Assembly: GCF_000478605.2 (NCBI RefSeq)
Contig: NZ_ASHX02000001.1
Coordinates: 5,843,001 to 5,907,000 of the forward strand
Length of the DNA stretch: 64,000 nucleotides
Direction: 5' to 3'
DNA from: Streptomyces thermolilacinus SPC6
Lineage (GTDB): Bacteria; Actinomycetota; Actinomycetes; Streptomycetales; Streptomycetaceae
A model generated the notes under the pieces. It did not search any database. It was not told where the DNA came from and saw only the letters and a list, made by a program, of their open reading frames with translations. Position 1 is the stretch's first letter. Every line of letters starts with the position of its first letter. The translations under genes were made by a program, and so were the position numbers. Shown one piece after another: positions 44,965 to 53,493 of the stretch.

Positions 44965-45063
44965 ACCTCGCCTCGCGATGGTCCCGCCAGCGGCCATCCC
45001 GCTTCGGCGTCCGGTCCGGGAGAAAGGCTCGATCCGAGCCCACTGCGCATCGGTCAACGGCAC
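44965..45063 (-). pseudogene. IS5-like transposase remnant
   Basis: From a GTG at 45063 the minus strand reads PLTDAQWARIEP and, after a one-base frameshift, LPDRTPKRDGRWRDHRE. Together these are the N-terminus of Streptomyces IS5-family transposases, in which the two segments are continuous. The similarity stops near 44965. Only about 33 codons survive, so the element is dead. The rest of 44698-45477 shows no credible gene: the frames there lack ribosome binding sites and codon bias. Confidence 0.8.
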
Positions 45064-45386
45064 ATCCGGACCAACGACCGACTGATCCGAACGAGACCGC
45101 CCGGGAGCTGTGGCACCGCACAACCCGACCCGCTCCGCCCGGCTGCGCGACCGTGCCCGGACAGGCACGGCGAACACGGAGCCGGGCCACTCCCCGCGAA
45201 CCTCGGACGACAGGACGTGCCGACGCTGTCCCGGACCTCCCGCCACGCTGCCACGCTGATGCCGGTCCTCACCGGACCGGTGCGCGATGAACAGAAGAGT
45301 CTCCTGCTCGACTTCGCGACTCGTCGGCGCGCTGCCGACCACCGAAGTCCGCTCCCCCCGCCGGGCCGTCCGGAGGAGCCGGCTGG

Positions 45387-45412
45387 TCAGGCATACCTCA
45401 AAGAGGTCTGCT
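45387..45412 (+). promoter_or_regulatory. Cluster-shared upstream element, copy 1
   Basis: TCAGGCATACCTCAAAGAGG with downstream TCTGCT lies 66-91 nt before the first gene of the saccharide cluster. A second copy at 58871-58896 upstream of rmlB matches 17 of 19 bases in CAGGCATRCCYCAAAGAGG. It may be a pathway-specific operator or part of a 5' leader. Confidence 0.5.
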
Positions 45413-45477
45413 GGGCGGCCCGGTCACGGGCCCAGACTGAGAGTCCGGTGATGCGCGAGTCATGAGGTGAGCTGGGC

Positions 45478-47622
45478 ATGCACGTGGTGAACTTGGCCTT
45501 CGAGGCGGGCGCGTTCGACGCCGCACTGATGCGCAGCGGAACCTCGTCACTCGTCTGGCACTCCGCCCGGGAGCTGGCCGCGCGCGGTCACCGGGTGTCC
45601 GTCGTCACCCCCGCCCACGGCCGCGCGGACCACCTGCGTTCCGTCCACGGCGCCACAGACGTGGAGTACCACGACTCCTACGTCCTCCCCCTGAGCCTGG
45701 ACCCCGCCGTCTGGCCCGGCTTCCCGGCCGAGACCGGCGTACCCCTGCGGACCACGGCCCTGCGGATGGAGCGGAACGGGGTCGAGCTGTACTTCCTCTC
45801 CAACGATCTGTTGGACCGGCTGCCCGACACCTTCTATCCGGACGAGTCCGCCGAGGGAGCGGATCTGTCGTACTTCAAGACCCTGGCCTTCCAGGCCGAC
45901 GGCGTCCGGTTCATCAGGGCGTTCTTCGGGGCCGGTGCCGATGTCGTGCAGGCATACGAGCCGGTCCATCACTACGCGGTCCCGGCCGCGCTGCGGGCCG
46001 AGCCGGGGTGCCCGGTGGTGAGCACGGTGGCGACCAACATGCCGGTGAACCTGAAGGTGTACCGGCCGCAGGTCGAAGCGGTGCTGAAGCTGCTGGGGGC
46101 CGAGGCTGACCTGGACCGCTGCACCGACGTGCCGCTCGCAGAGGACGACCTGCCCGGACGGGTCATGCGCGATCACCTGGCGTCGGTCCGGGCGTCCCGT
46201 CGGGCCGGCCCCGGTGATGTGTGCGTGTACGCGCTGACGGTGGACCAGGCCGACGCTGTCGACTTCATGGTGGAGGGCCAGGCCGAGACGTACACCACCT
46301 TCGGCGACACGCCCTTCGAGGAGTACTTCCGGCGGCTGGCCGTCTCACGGGTGATCCGGGAGAACGCCCACAAGTTCTTCGTCGGCGGCTGCGCGATGTC
46401 GGAGAGCTGGTTCGCCCGGGACCCCGCCGCGGTCGACCGGCGGGCGGTGCTCACCTCCCTGGGCCTGGACCCGGACCTGCCGACCTTCTACCACGCGGCC
46501 CGCTACTCCGTGGAGCACAAGGGGCAGCTGGAGCTGATGCGCGCCGTGGACGAGGTGCTGACCGCGGGCGGCGCCGCCAACTTCCTGCTGCGCTTCTCGC
46601 TCGGTACCGCGGCCCGGCCCCCCGAGGGGAGCGGGGACGCGTTCTTCTCGGAGATCGCCGCGCGGCACCCGGGGCGGATCCATCTCGACTGGCGGATGGT
46701 CGACGAGGACACCCTCTTCCAGCACGCGGCGGCGTCCGACTTCTGCGTCTTCCCGGGCAAGTACGAGCAGGACACCTTCCTCATCGCCCAGGGCGAGGCC
46801 ATGGCCTGCGGGGCGGTGCCGATCGCTACCGGGCAGGAGGTCACCCGTCACTTCGGGCAGTCCTTCGATCCGCGCGAGCCGGAGGCGACCGGGTTCGCGG
46901 TGCCGCGTTCCTTCCGCACCGACGACGAGTTGCTGCGCGCAGCCCTGGTCCGCCGGTTCGAGGAGGCCATCAGCCTGTTCCACGGGGACCGGTCCGAGTA
47001 CCGGCGGCTGTCCGGCAACGCCCGTGCCCGCGCCCGCCGGTTCACCTGGGCGCGCAGCGGCGCGCTGCGTGAGGCGGCCTTCCTGCGGCTGGTGGAGCAC
47101 GGGGAGCTCGCGCGGTCCGTACCCGTGCCCCTGCTGATCGCGCGCGGCTGGTACGACCTGCTGGACGACGCCGCGCGGGCCGCCGACCGCGACCTCCTCG
47201 TACGGACCGCCGTCGCCACGGGCGCGGCGGACGTCCTGGTGCGCGAGGCCCCCGACGATCCCGCGCTGCTGCGTGAGGCATTCCGGCACGCCTACGACCG
47301 GGCCCGCTTCGCTGACTGCGCCACGCTCGCCCACCACCTCGGCGACGAGGACCTGGCGGCCACCGTGCGCGAACGCCTGGCCGCGCGCCGGGGCGCCGAC
47401 TCCTGGACGGCCGAGTACCGGTTCCCGCTCGCCGAGCGGGTGGAGATGTTCCTCCCTGGCGCCGACGGCCATCTCGCCGTGGTCGCGGAACGCGCGGACC
47501 ACGTCTTCCGGGCCACGTTCCCCGGCCCGTACCAGGACACTCCGCTGGTCGTCCTGCTCACCCTGCCGTACGGCAGATCGGCCTGGGACACGGTTTCCCC
47601 CGCCCGTGTCACCCCCCTCTGA
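45478..47622 (+). CDS. Starch-synthase-like glycosyltransferase with C-terminal extension
   Basis: A 714-aa retaining glycosyltransferase of GT-B fold. The N-terminus (VNLAFEAGAFDAA, then SGTSSLVWHSARELAARGHR) resembles GT5 glycogen/starch synthases with their N-terminal acceptor loop. The C-terminal GT-B half includes YHAARYSVEHKGQLELMRAV and the E-x(n)-E region EQDTFLIAQGEAMACGAVPI. After about residue 540 comes an unassigned extension ending in a beta-rich segment. It is the first gene of the saccharide cluster, with GAGGTGAG before the ATG. It probably transfers a glucosyl or aminosugar unit onto an alpha-glucan-like acceptor. Confidence 0.82.
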   Translation: MHVVNLAFEAGAFDAALMRSGTSSLVWHSARELAARGHRVSVVTPAHGRADHLRSVHGATDVEYHDSYVLPLSLDPAVWPGFPAETGVPLRTTALRMERNGVELYFLSNDLLDRLPDTFYPDESAEGADLSYFKTLAFQADGVRFIRAFFGAGADVVQAYEPVHHYAVPAALRAEPGCPVVSTVATNMPVNLKVYRPQVEAVLKLLGAEADLDRCTDVPLAEDDLPGRVMRDHLASVRASRRAGPGDVCVYALTVDQADAVDFMVEGQAETYTTFGDTPFEEYFRRLAVSRVIRENAHKFFVGGCAMSESWFARDPAAVDRRAVLTSLGLDPDLPTFYHAARYSVEHKGQLELMRAVDEVLTAGGAANFLLRFSLGTAARPPEGSGDAFFSEIAARHPGRIHLDWRMVDEDTLFQHAAASDFCVFPGKYEQDTFLIAQGEAMACGAVPIATGQEVTRHFGQSFDPREPEATGFAVPRSFRTDDELLRAALVRRFEEAISLFHGDRSEYRRLSGNARARARRFTWARSGALREAAFLRLVEHGELARSVPVPLLIARGWYDLLDDAARAADRDLLVRTAVATGAADVLVREAPDDPALLREAFRHAYDRARFADCATLAHHLGDEDLAATVRERLAARRGADSWTAEYRFPLAERVEMFLPGADGHLAVVAERADHVFRATFPGPYQDTPLVVLLTLPYGRSAWDTVSPARVTPL

Positions 47623-47653
47623 GCCCCGTCCGACCTCCCTGGGAGAAGCCACC

Positions 47654-49780
47654 GTGCCCACCTCACCCCTGTCCGAGGACCTTGCCGAACTCGCCCGTGC
47701 ACACGGTGTGGACACCTGGTACCTGACCGAGAAGGGCCACCGTGTCGACGTACCAGCGCGTACCGTCGTCGCCGTCCTGGCCGCGCTGGACGTCGACGCC
47801 GCCACCCCCGAGGCCGTCGCCGCCTCCCTCGCCGACCACCGACGACTGACCGCCACCCGGCTGCTTCCCGCCTGTGTGATCTCCCGGCCCGCCGCGCCCG
47901 CCCTGCTGGACCTGCCGGAGAGGGCCGAGGCCCGTGTCGTCCTGGAGGACGGCGGTACCCGGGCGATATCCGGCCGCGGCGTCCCCGCCGACCTCCCGCT
48001 CGGCTATCACCGGCTGTACGTGCGGTACGGCGCCCGGAGCACCGAGGCGCCGCTGATCGTCGTACCGGACCGGATCGCCGGGCCGGAGCGGCGGGAATGG
48101 GGGTTCGCCGCCCACCTCTACTCCCTGCTGTCGGCCGGTTCCTGGGGCATGGGTGATCTGGCCGACCTGGCAGACGTCGTGCGCTGGTCCGCCGCCGAGG
48201 GGGCCGGATTCTGCCTGGTGAACCCGCTGCACACGCTGCTGCCCGCGACGTTCTCCGACCACTCCCCCTACTGGCCGTCCACGCGCCGGTTCCCGGACCC
48301 GGTGCATGTCCGGATCACCGACGTCCCCGAGTACGGCGCGCTGGCCGGCGCGGATCGTGCGGCGATGGCGGAGCTGCTGGAGCGGGCCGGTGCCCTGCGC
48401 GAGGCGGCACTGGGCGAAGGCGGGCTGATCGACCGGGACGCGGTGTGGGCGGTGAAGCTGGCCGCGCTGCGGCTGCTGCACCGGGTGGAGCCGAGCGCGG
48501 AACGGCACGCGGCGTACCGGGCCTTCGTCGAACGGGAGGGACAGGACCTCGTCGACTTCGCCACCTGGTGCGCCCTCGCGCACACCCACGGGCCGGACTG
48601 GTCCACCTGGCCGGAGGAACTGCGCGACCCGGCCACCGCGCGAGGGCTGGAGCGTTACGCGGAGGAGGTGGAGTTCCGCCGCTGGGCCGCCTGGATCGCC
48701 GATGAGCAGTTCGCCGCCGTACAGCGGACCGCCCGTTCCGCCGGAATGGCGGTCGGCGTGATCCACGACCTCGCGGTCGGCGCACACCCCCGCGGGGCCG
48801 AGTCCTGGGCGCTGCGGCGGCTGCAGGCAGCCGGTGTGGTGATGGGCTCCCCGCCGGACACCTTCACCGCGCAGGGCCAGAACTGGCATCTGCCGCCCTG
48901 GCGCCCGGACCGGCTCGCCGAGGAGGGGTACGCCCCGTACGCCCGGCTGCTCAGGGGCGTCATGCGGCACGCGGGCGCGCTGCGCCTCGACCATGCGATG
49001 GGCCTGTGGCGCCAGTGGTGGATCCCGGACGGCGTGCCGATCCCCGAAGGCACCTATGTGCGCTACGACTGGGCGGCCATGCTGGGCGTGCTGCTGCTGG
49101 AGGCCCACCGGGCCGGGGTGGCGGTGATCGGGGAGGACCTGGGCACCGTCGAGGCCGGGGTGCGGGAGCGGCTCGCCGAGCGCGGGGTGCTCGGTGCCTC
49201 GGTGCTGTGGCTGGAGCGCACCGGCGACACCGAGGAAGCTGATCGGCCGTTGCCGGCGCCGTTGTGGCGGGAGAACTGCCTGGCCGCGCTCACCAACCAC
49301 GATCTGCCGACGACCACCGCCAGGCTGAGCGGCGCCCATGTGGAGGTGCTGCACCGCCACGGCCTCCGGGACGGCTCCGTCGAGGAGTACCGGACCGCCG
49401 AACTCGCTCAGATCCGCGAGTGGCTGGCCGCATTGGACCGGGAGGGGCTGCTGCCGGCCGACGGGCCGGCTCCGGGCGAGGGCTGGGCGCTGCCCCCCGC
49501 GCCGGGGCGGGAGGGTGTCTCCTCGGCCGAGCTGGGTTTGCACCCGGTGGTCGCCGCCTTCCACCGGTTCCTGCTGCGTACCCCCGCCCGGCTGCTCTGC
49601 GTCTGGCTCCCCGACACCGTCGGCGATCTCCGCACCCAGAACCTCCCCGGCGTCCGCTCCGGCTACCCGTGCTGGCGCTGGCCCCTGGCGGACTCAGTCG
49701 GGCGGGCGGTGCCCCTGGAACGGCTGATGACGGCGCCGGGGGCGGCCGAGGTGGCGGCGCTGCTGTCCAAGGGCGAGTGA
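47654..49780 (+). CDS. malQ: 4-alpha-glucanotransferase (amylomaltase)
   Basis: A 708-aa GH77 enzyme that shuffles alpha-1,4-glucan segments. Catalytic motifs: ALRLDHAMGLWRQWWIP (nucleophile Asp, about residue 444), VIGEDLGTVEAGVRERL (acid/base Glu, about 493) and ALTNHDLPTTTARL (Asp, about 549). The N-terminal 160 residues are the MalQ-specific beta domain. The GTG start has GGGAGAAG upstream. In acarbose-type clusters an amylomaltase (AcbQ) accompanies a GT5-like enzyme, so its presence here suggests maltooligosaccharide acceptors or trimming of the product (inference). Confidence 0.95.
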   Translation: MPTSPLSEDLAELARAHGVDTWYLTEKGHRVDVPARTVVAVLAALDVDAATPEAVAASLADHRRLTATRLLPACVISRPAAPALLDLPERAEARVVLEDGGTRAISGRGVPADLPLGYHRLYVRYGARSTEAPLIVVPDRIAGPERREWGFAAHLYSLLSAGSWGMGDLADLADVVRWSAAEGAGFCLVNPLHTLLPATFSDHSPYWPSTRRFPDPVHVRITDVPEYGALAGADRAAMAELLERAGALREAALGEGGLIDRDAVWAVKLAALRLLHRVEPSAERHAAYRAFVEREGQDLVDFATWCALAHTHGPDWSTWPEELRDPATARGLERYAEEVEFRRWAAWIADEQFAAVQRTARSAGMAVGVIHDLAVGAHPRGAESWALRRLQAAGVVMGSPPDTFTAQGQNWHLPPWRPDRLAEEGYAPYARLLRGVMRHAGALRLDHAMGLWRQWWIPDGVPIPEGTYVRYDWAAMLGVLLLEAHRAGVAVIGEDLGTVEAGVRERLAERGVLGASVLWLERTGDTEEADRPLPAPLWRENCLAALTNHDLPTTTARLSGAHVEVLHRHGLRDGSVEEYRTAELAQIREWLAALDREGLLPADGPAPGEGWALPPAPGREGVSSAELGLHPVVAAFHRFLLRTPARLLCVWLPDTVGDLRTQNLPGVRSGYPCWRWPLADSVGRAVPLERLMTAPGAAEVAALLSKGE

Positions 49781-49835
49781 CAAGGGCTTACCAGCACCGC
49801 AAGGCGCTTTCCGGAGGTCGACGGGCCCCCGACCC

Positions 49836-50945
49836 TCAGCTCGCGCCGAGGCTCTCGCGTACCGTGGCGATCACCCGGTCCGTCAGTTCCGGCGTCAGGT
49901 GGGGGCCCATCGGCAGGCTGAGGACCTCCTGGGCGAGCCGCTCGGTCAGGGGGAGGCTTCCAGGCGCCCACTCCAGGTCGGCGAATGCGGCGGAGAGGTG
50001 CGGTGGTTCCGGGTAGTGGACGAGGGTCTCGGTCCCTGCCTCGGCGAGCCGCCGCTGGAGCAGGGCCCGGTGGGCCGTACGCACGACGAACAGGTGCCAG
50101 ACCGGCTCGGCCCATTCGGCGGTCGTCGGCAGCACCAGGCCGTCCAGACCGGCCAGCCCCGTCAGATAGCGGTCCGCCGTCTTCGCCCGCAGTTCGTTCC
50201 ACTCGTCCAGGTGCCCGAGCTTGACACGCAGCACCGCCGCCTGGATCTCGTCGAGCCGCGCGTTGCGGGACACGGTCTCGTGCCGGTACTTCTCGCGGGA
50301 GCCGTAGTTGCGCAACAGCGCGATGCGGTCGGCCAGTTCCGGGTCGGAGGTCACCACCGCGCCGCCGTCGCCCAGCGCGCCCAGGTTCTTGCCCGGGTAG
50401 AAGCTGAACGCCGCCGCCGTGGCGCCGTGGCCGACCCGGCGGCCCCGGTAGCGGGCACCGTGCGCCTGGGCCGCGTCCTCCACGACGTGCAGGCCGTGCC
50501 GGCGGGCCACCTCGTGCACGGCGTCCAGGTCGACGGGATGGCCGTAGAGGTGCACCGGCATGATCGCCCGGGTGCGCGGGGTGACCGCGGCGTCGAGGCG
50601 GGCCGGGTCGATGCCGGCGGTGTGCTCGTCCGGCTCCACCGGGACCGGAACCGCGCCGGCGGCGGCCACCGCGCCCCAGGTCGCGATGAAGGTGTGCGCC
50701 GGGACGATCACCTCGTGCCCGGCTCCGATGCCGAGCGCGCGCAGCGTCAGCTCCAGCGCGTCGAAGCCGCTGCCGACGCCCACGCAGTGGCTGCTCTCGC
50801 AGTAGGCGGCGAACTCCGCCTCGAACGCGCGCAGTTCGGGACCGAGCAGATACCGCCCGGAGGCGGCCACCCGGCGGACCGCGTCGTCGAGTTCGGATGC
50901 GAGACCCAGCGAGTCGGGCCGCAGATCGAGAAAGGGCACCTTCAC
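49836..50945 (-). CDS. DegT/DnrJ-type sugar aminotransferase
   Basis: A 369-aa PLP-dependent aminotransferase of nucleotide-linked ketosugars. The PLP lysine lies in FSFYPGKNLGALGDGG; other family motifs are VGSGFDALELTLRALGIG, PAHTFIATW, VHLYGHPVDLD, VVEDAAQAHGARYRGRRVG and LRNYGSREKYRHE. Its GTG overlaps the stop of the upstream ketoisomerase gene by four bases (GTGA). That pairing, known from FdtA/FdtB and QdtA/QdtB, predicts amination at C3 of a dTDP-3-keto-6-deoxyhexose. Confidence 0.94.
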   Translation of the reverse strand: MKVPFLDLRPDSLGLASELDDAVRRVAASGRYLLGPELRAFEAEFAAYCESSHCVGVGSGFDALELTLRALGIGAGHEVIVPAHTFIATWGAVAAAGAVPVPVEPDEHTAGIDPARLDAAVTPRTRAIMPVHLYGHPVDLDAVHEVARRHGLHVVEDAAQAHGARYRGRRVGHGATAAAFSFYPGKNLGALGDGGAVVTSDPELADRIALLRNYGSREKYRHETVSRNARLDEIQAAVLRVKLGHLDEWNELRAKTADRYLTGLAGLDGLVLPTTAEWAEPVWHLFVVRTAHRALLQRRLAEAGTETLVHYPEPPHLSAAFADLEWAPGSLPLTERLAQEVLSLPMGPHLTPELTDRVIATVRESLGAS

Positions 50946-51376
50946 GGCTGCCTCCTGGCATCGCGCAGGAACGTTTCGTGGTCGCGGTAGTAGTCGGCGT
51001 CCTCGTACGGCCGGGAGGCCAGGACGAGCGCGACCGCGCCCGGGGAGAAGTCGGTGAGCTCCCGCCAGACCATCGGGCCGATGCGCAGGCCGCGGGCAGG
51101 GTTGTCCAGGACCATGGTGTCCCGGGAGAACCCGTCGTCGAGCGTGATCCGGAAGCTGCCGTGCACGGCGAGGAGGAGCTGTTCGAGGCGGCGGTGGCCG
51201 TGCGCTCCCCGCACCGCGTCGCCGGGCACGTCGTAGAGGTAGTACACCCGCCGGATCTCGAACCCCAGTGCCTCGTCGGCCTCGACGGCGGAGAGACTGC
51301 CGCGGCCGTCGGTGTGGCGCGGCAGGCTCACCGTCCACCACGAGCCGACCGTGCCGACGCGCTGCTGCGTTTCCAA
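50942..51376 (-). CDS. dTDP-sugar 3,4-ketoisomerase (FdtA/QdtA-like)
   Basis: A 144-aa cupin of the WxcM/FdtA/QdtA family that moves the keto group of dTDP-4-keto-6-deoxyglucose from C4 to C3. Motifs: RRVYYLYDVPGDAVRGAHGH with the catalytic His pair, RRLEQLLLAVHGSF, VMVWRELTDFSPG-like core and VLASRPYEDADYYRDHETFL at the end. FdtA and QdtA differ in stereochemical outcome at C4, which cannot be read by eye. The start is TTG at 51376 with GAAGGGAG about 12 nt upstream. It forms an overlapping pair with the aminotransferase. Confidence 0.93.
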   Translation of the reverse strand: METQQRVGTVGSWWTVSLPRHTDGRGSLSAVEADEALGFEIRRVYYLYDVPGDAVRGAHGHRRLEQLLLAVHGSFRITLDDGFSRDTMVLDNPARGLRIGPMVWRELTDFSPGAVALVLASRPYEDADYYRDHETFLRDARRQP

Positions 51377-51459
51377 GGTGTGCGCACTCCCTTCGCTGTC
51401 CCGGGGCCGGTGCGGTCATTGTCGGGGCGGTCCGGCGCGGGGTCTGGAGCACAAGGCGC

Positions 51460-51530
51460 GGCCTAAGCGGTGGCCTAAGGGCCATACCCGAAACGGTCGG
51501 TTGCGGCGGCTGACGAGGGGCTCATAGTCT
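51460..51530 (+). promoter_or_regulatory. Promoter of the gmhB-MFS-rmlA operon and direct repeats
   Basis: TTGCGG (51501-51506), an 18-bp spacer and TAGTCT (51525-51530) form a good sigma-70-type promoter pointing at the phosphatase gene. Upstream, GGCCTAAG is repeated at 51460-51467 and 51472-51479, a 12-bp spacing suited to an activator. The region is shared with the divergent ketoisomerase gene. Confidence 0.55.
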
Positions 51531-51627
51531 CTCGGCACTCATCCGCCGGAGCGTCTCCGCTCGATCACCTCGCGGGAGAGGACGCACTGCTTTTCTTGTG
51601 TCTGGGGGAACGGGTGGACTGCGCGAC

Positions 51628-52251
51628 ATGACGACCAAGGCGGCGGTCTTCCTCGACCGCGACGGCACCCTGACCGAGCCCCGCCACTATCCGAGCCGCC
51701 CCGAGGACCTGGTGCTCCAGCCGGGAGTCGCTCCCCCGCTGCGCGCACTGCGGGACGCTGGGTACGCTCTCGTCCTTGTCACCAATCAGTCCGGCCTGGC
51801 CCGTGGTCTGTTCGACCGGCGGGCGCTGGACGCCATGCACGTCCACCTGCGGGCGCTGCTCGCCGCGTCGGGCATCGCCCTGGACGGGATCTACGTCTGC
51901 CCGCACCACCTCGACGGCACCGTGCCGGAGCTGTCGGTGGCCTGCGAGTGCCGTAAGCCCGCGCCCGGCATGCTGCTGCGCGCCGGGCGGGAACTCGGCC
52001 TGGATCTGGGCCGGTCGTGGATGGTCGGGGACTTTCCCACCGATGTCGAGGCGGGGCTGCGGGCAGGCTGCCGTACGGCGCTGGTCGGGCTCGCCGCGAC
52101 GCGGGGAACCCCCGAAGGCCCCCGGCCGGACCTGAGCGCCGCCGACACCGCACACGCTCTGCGTGAGATCGCGCTGCGGTCCGCCGGACCCCTTCCCGCA
52201 CACCAGGATCACCAGCTCACTCGGATCACTAGGAGATCTCCCCCTTGCTAG
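51628..52251 (+). CDS. gmhB: D,D-heptose 1,7-bisphosphate phosphatase-like HAD protein
   Basis: A 207-aa HAD phosphatase of the HisB-N/GmhB type. Motif 1 is VFLDRDGTLTEPRHY, motif 2 VLVTNQSGLARGLF, the zinc-binding-like cysteines are in YVCPHHLDGTVPELSVACEC, and motif 3/4 is RKPAPGMLL with WMVGDFPTDVEAG. GmhB removes the 7-phosphate of heptose 1,7-bisphosphate. A GmhA-like isomerase lies 11 kb away in the same cluster. The ATG at 51628 is preferred to a GTG at 51598 because the domain begins just after it. It overlaps the MFS gene by 7 nt. Confidence 0.9.
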   Translation: MTTKAAVFLDRDGTLTEPRHYPSRPEDLVLQPGVAPPLRALRDAGYALVLVTNQSGLARGLFDRRALDAMHVHLRALLAASGIALDGIYVCPHHLDGTVPELSVACECRKPAPGMLLRAGRELGLDLGRSWMVGDFPTDVEAGLRAGCRTALVGLAATRGTPEGPRPDLSAADTAHALREIALRSAGPLPAHQDHQLTRITRRSPPC

Positions 52252-53456
52252 CCTCGTACCGCCGTCTGTTCACCCCCAAGGGGACCGTGGCCTTCACGGT
52301 CACGGGCTTCCTGTCCCGGCTTCCGCTGTCCATGTACGGCGTCAGCACCGTCATCATGATCGCCACGCTGCGCGACTCGTATCTGCTGGCCGGCACGGTC
52401 GCGGCCGTGGACATGGCGGCCACCGTGGTGCTGGTGCCCCGTATCAGCCGGCTGATCGACCGGTACGGCCAGGCCAGGGTGGCGGTGCCCGCGGTCGTGA
52501 TCTCCTCGATCGGCTCGGTCGCCCTGGTGCTGTGCGCCCACCACGACGCCCCGGACTGGACCCTCTTCGCGACGAGCGTCCTGTCCACCGCTCCCAACAC
52601 CGGCGGCATGGTACGTGCCCGGTGGGCACACATCTACCGGGACGACAAGCAGTCCCTGCACACCGCCAACTCCTTCGAGCAGGTGCTGGACGAGGTGTGC
52701 TTCATCGTCGGCCCGATCCTGGCGGTGGCCCTGTGCACCAGCCTCTCGCCCACGGCCGGTGTGCTGACCGCGGCGGCGCTGACCCTCGTCGGAACCGGCC
52801 TCTTCGCCGCCCAGCGCGGCACCGAGCCGCCGCTGGAGACGCCGGACGAGGACACCGCCGTCTCGCCGTGGCGCAACGAGGGGCTCCAGGTCATCGTCAG
52901 CACCTTCCTGTTCACCGGCACGATCTTCGGCTCCCTGGAGGTCGTGACCGTCGCCTACACCGAGCACCTCGGGCACGAGAGCGCGGCAGGCGTGGTGCTC
53001 GCGCTGCAGTCCGTCGGATCGGCCATCGCCGGCCTGCTGTTCGGTCTGGTGACGCTGCGCGGGGAGACCAGCAGGCACTTCCTGCTGGGGCTCGCGGGCA
53101 TGACGGTGTGCATGCTGCCGCTGGTCCTGGCCGACGGCATGCTTTCGCTGATCGGGCTGATGTTCGTCGCCGGCATGGCCTCCTCGCCCACAATGATCAT
53201 CAGCATGAGCCTGCTCCAGGAGATCGTGCCCAGCAGCCAGATCAACGAGGGCATGGCCATGACCACCACCGCGCTGCTCGGCGGTATCGCCCTGGGCTCG
53301 GCGACCGGCGGCTGGACGATCGACCGGCTCGGCCCGGAGGCGGGTCACTGGCTGCCCGGTGCGGCGGCCGGCCTCGCCCTGATCGTCGCGCTCGCCGGAT
53401 TCCCGCGCCTGCGCTCCGCGGTTGCCCGTCCGGAACCCGTCGCCCAGCAGTCGTAG
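52245..53456 (+). CDS. MFS transporter
   Basis: A 403-aa major facilitator with about twelve hydrophobic helices and the loop 2-3 motif RISRLIDRYGQARVAVPAVV. It starts with TTG (LASYRRLFTPKG) behind AGGAG and overlaps the end of the phosphatase gene, so it is co-transcribed with saccharide biosynthesis genes. The likely role is export of the cluster product or an intermediate; the sequence gives no substrate. Confidence 0.9.
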   Translation: MLASYRRLFTPKGTVAFTVTGFLSRLPLSMYGVSTVIMIATLRDSYLLAGTVAAVDMAATVVLVPRISRLIDRYGQARVAVPAVVISSIGSVALVLCAHHDAPDWTLFATSVLSTAPNTGGMVRARWAHIYRDDKQSLHTANSFEQVLDEVCFIVGPILAVALCTSLSPTAGVLTAAALTLVGTGLFAAQRGTEPPLETPDEDTAVSPWRNEGLQVIVSTFLFTGTIFGSLEVVTVAYTEHLGHESAAGVVLALQSVGSAIAGLLFGLVTLRGETSRHFLLGLAGMTVCMLPLVLADGMLSLIGLMFVAGMASSPTMIISMSLLQEIVPSSQINEGMAMTTTALLGGIALGSATGGWTIDRLGPEAGHWLPGAAAGLALIVALAGFPRLRSAVARPEPVAQQS

Positions 53457-53493
53457 TCACCGAAGTCCGAACCGTCGTGGCGGGAGTCACCCA

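Noticed and set aside
45217..45465. 82-codon plus-strand frame before the saccharide cluster
   Set aside because: No ribosome binding site, atypical codon use, and it covers the shared regulatory element; treated as intergenic.
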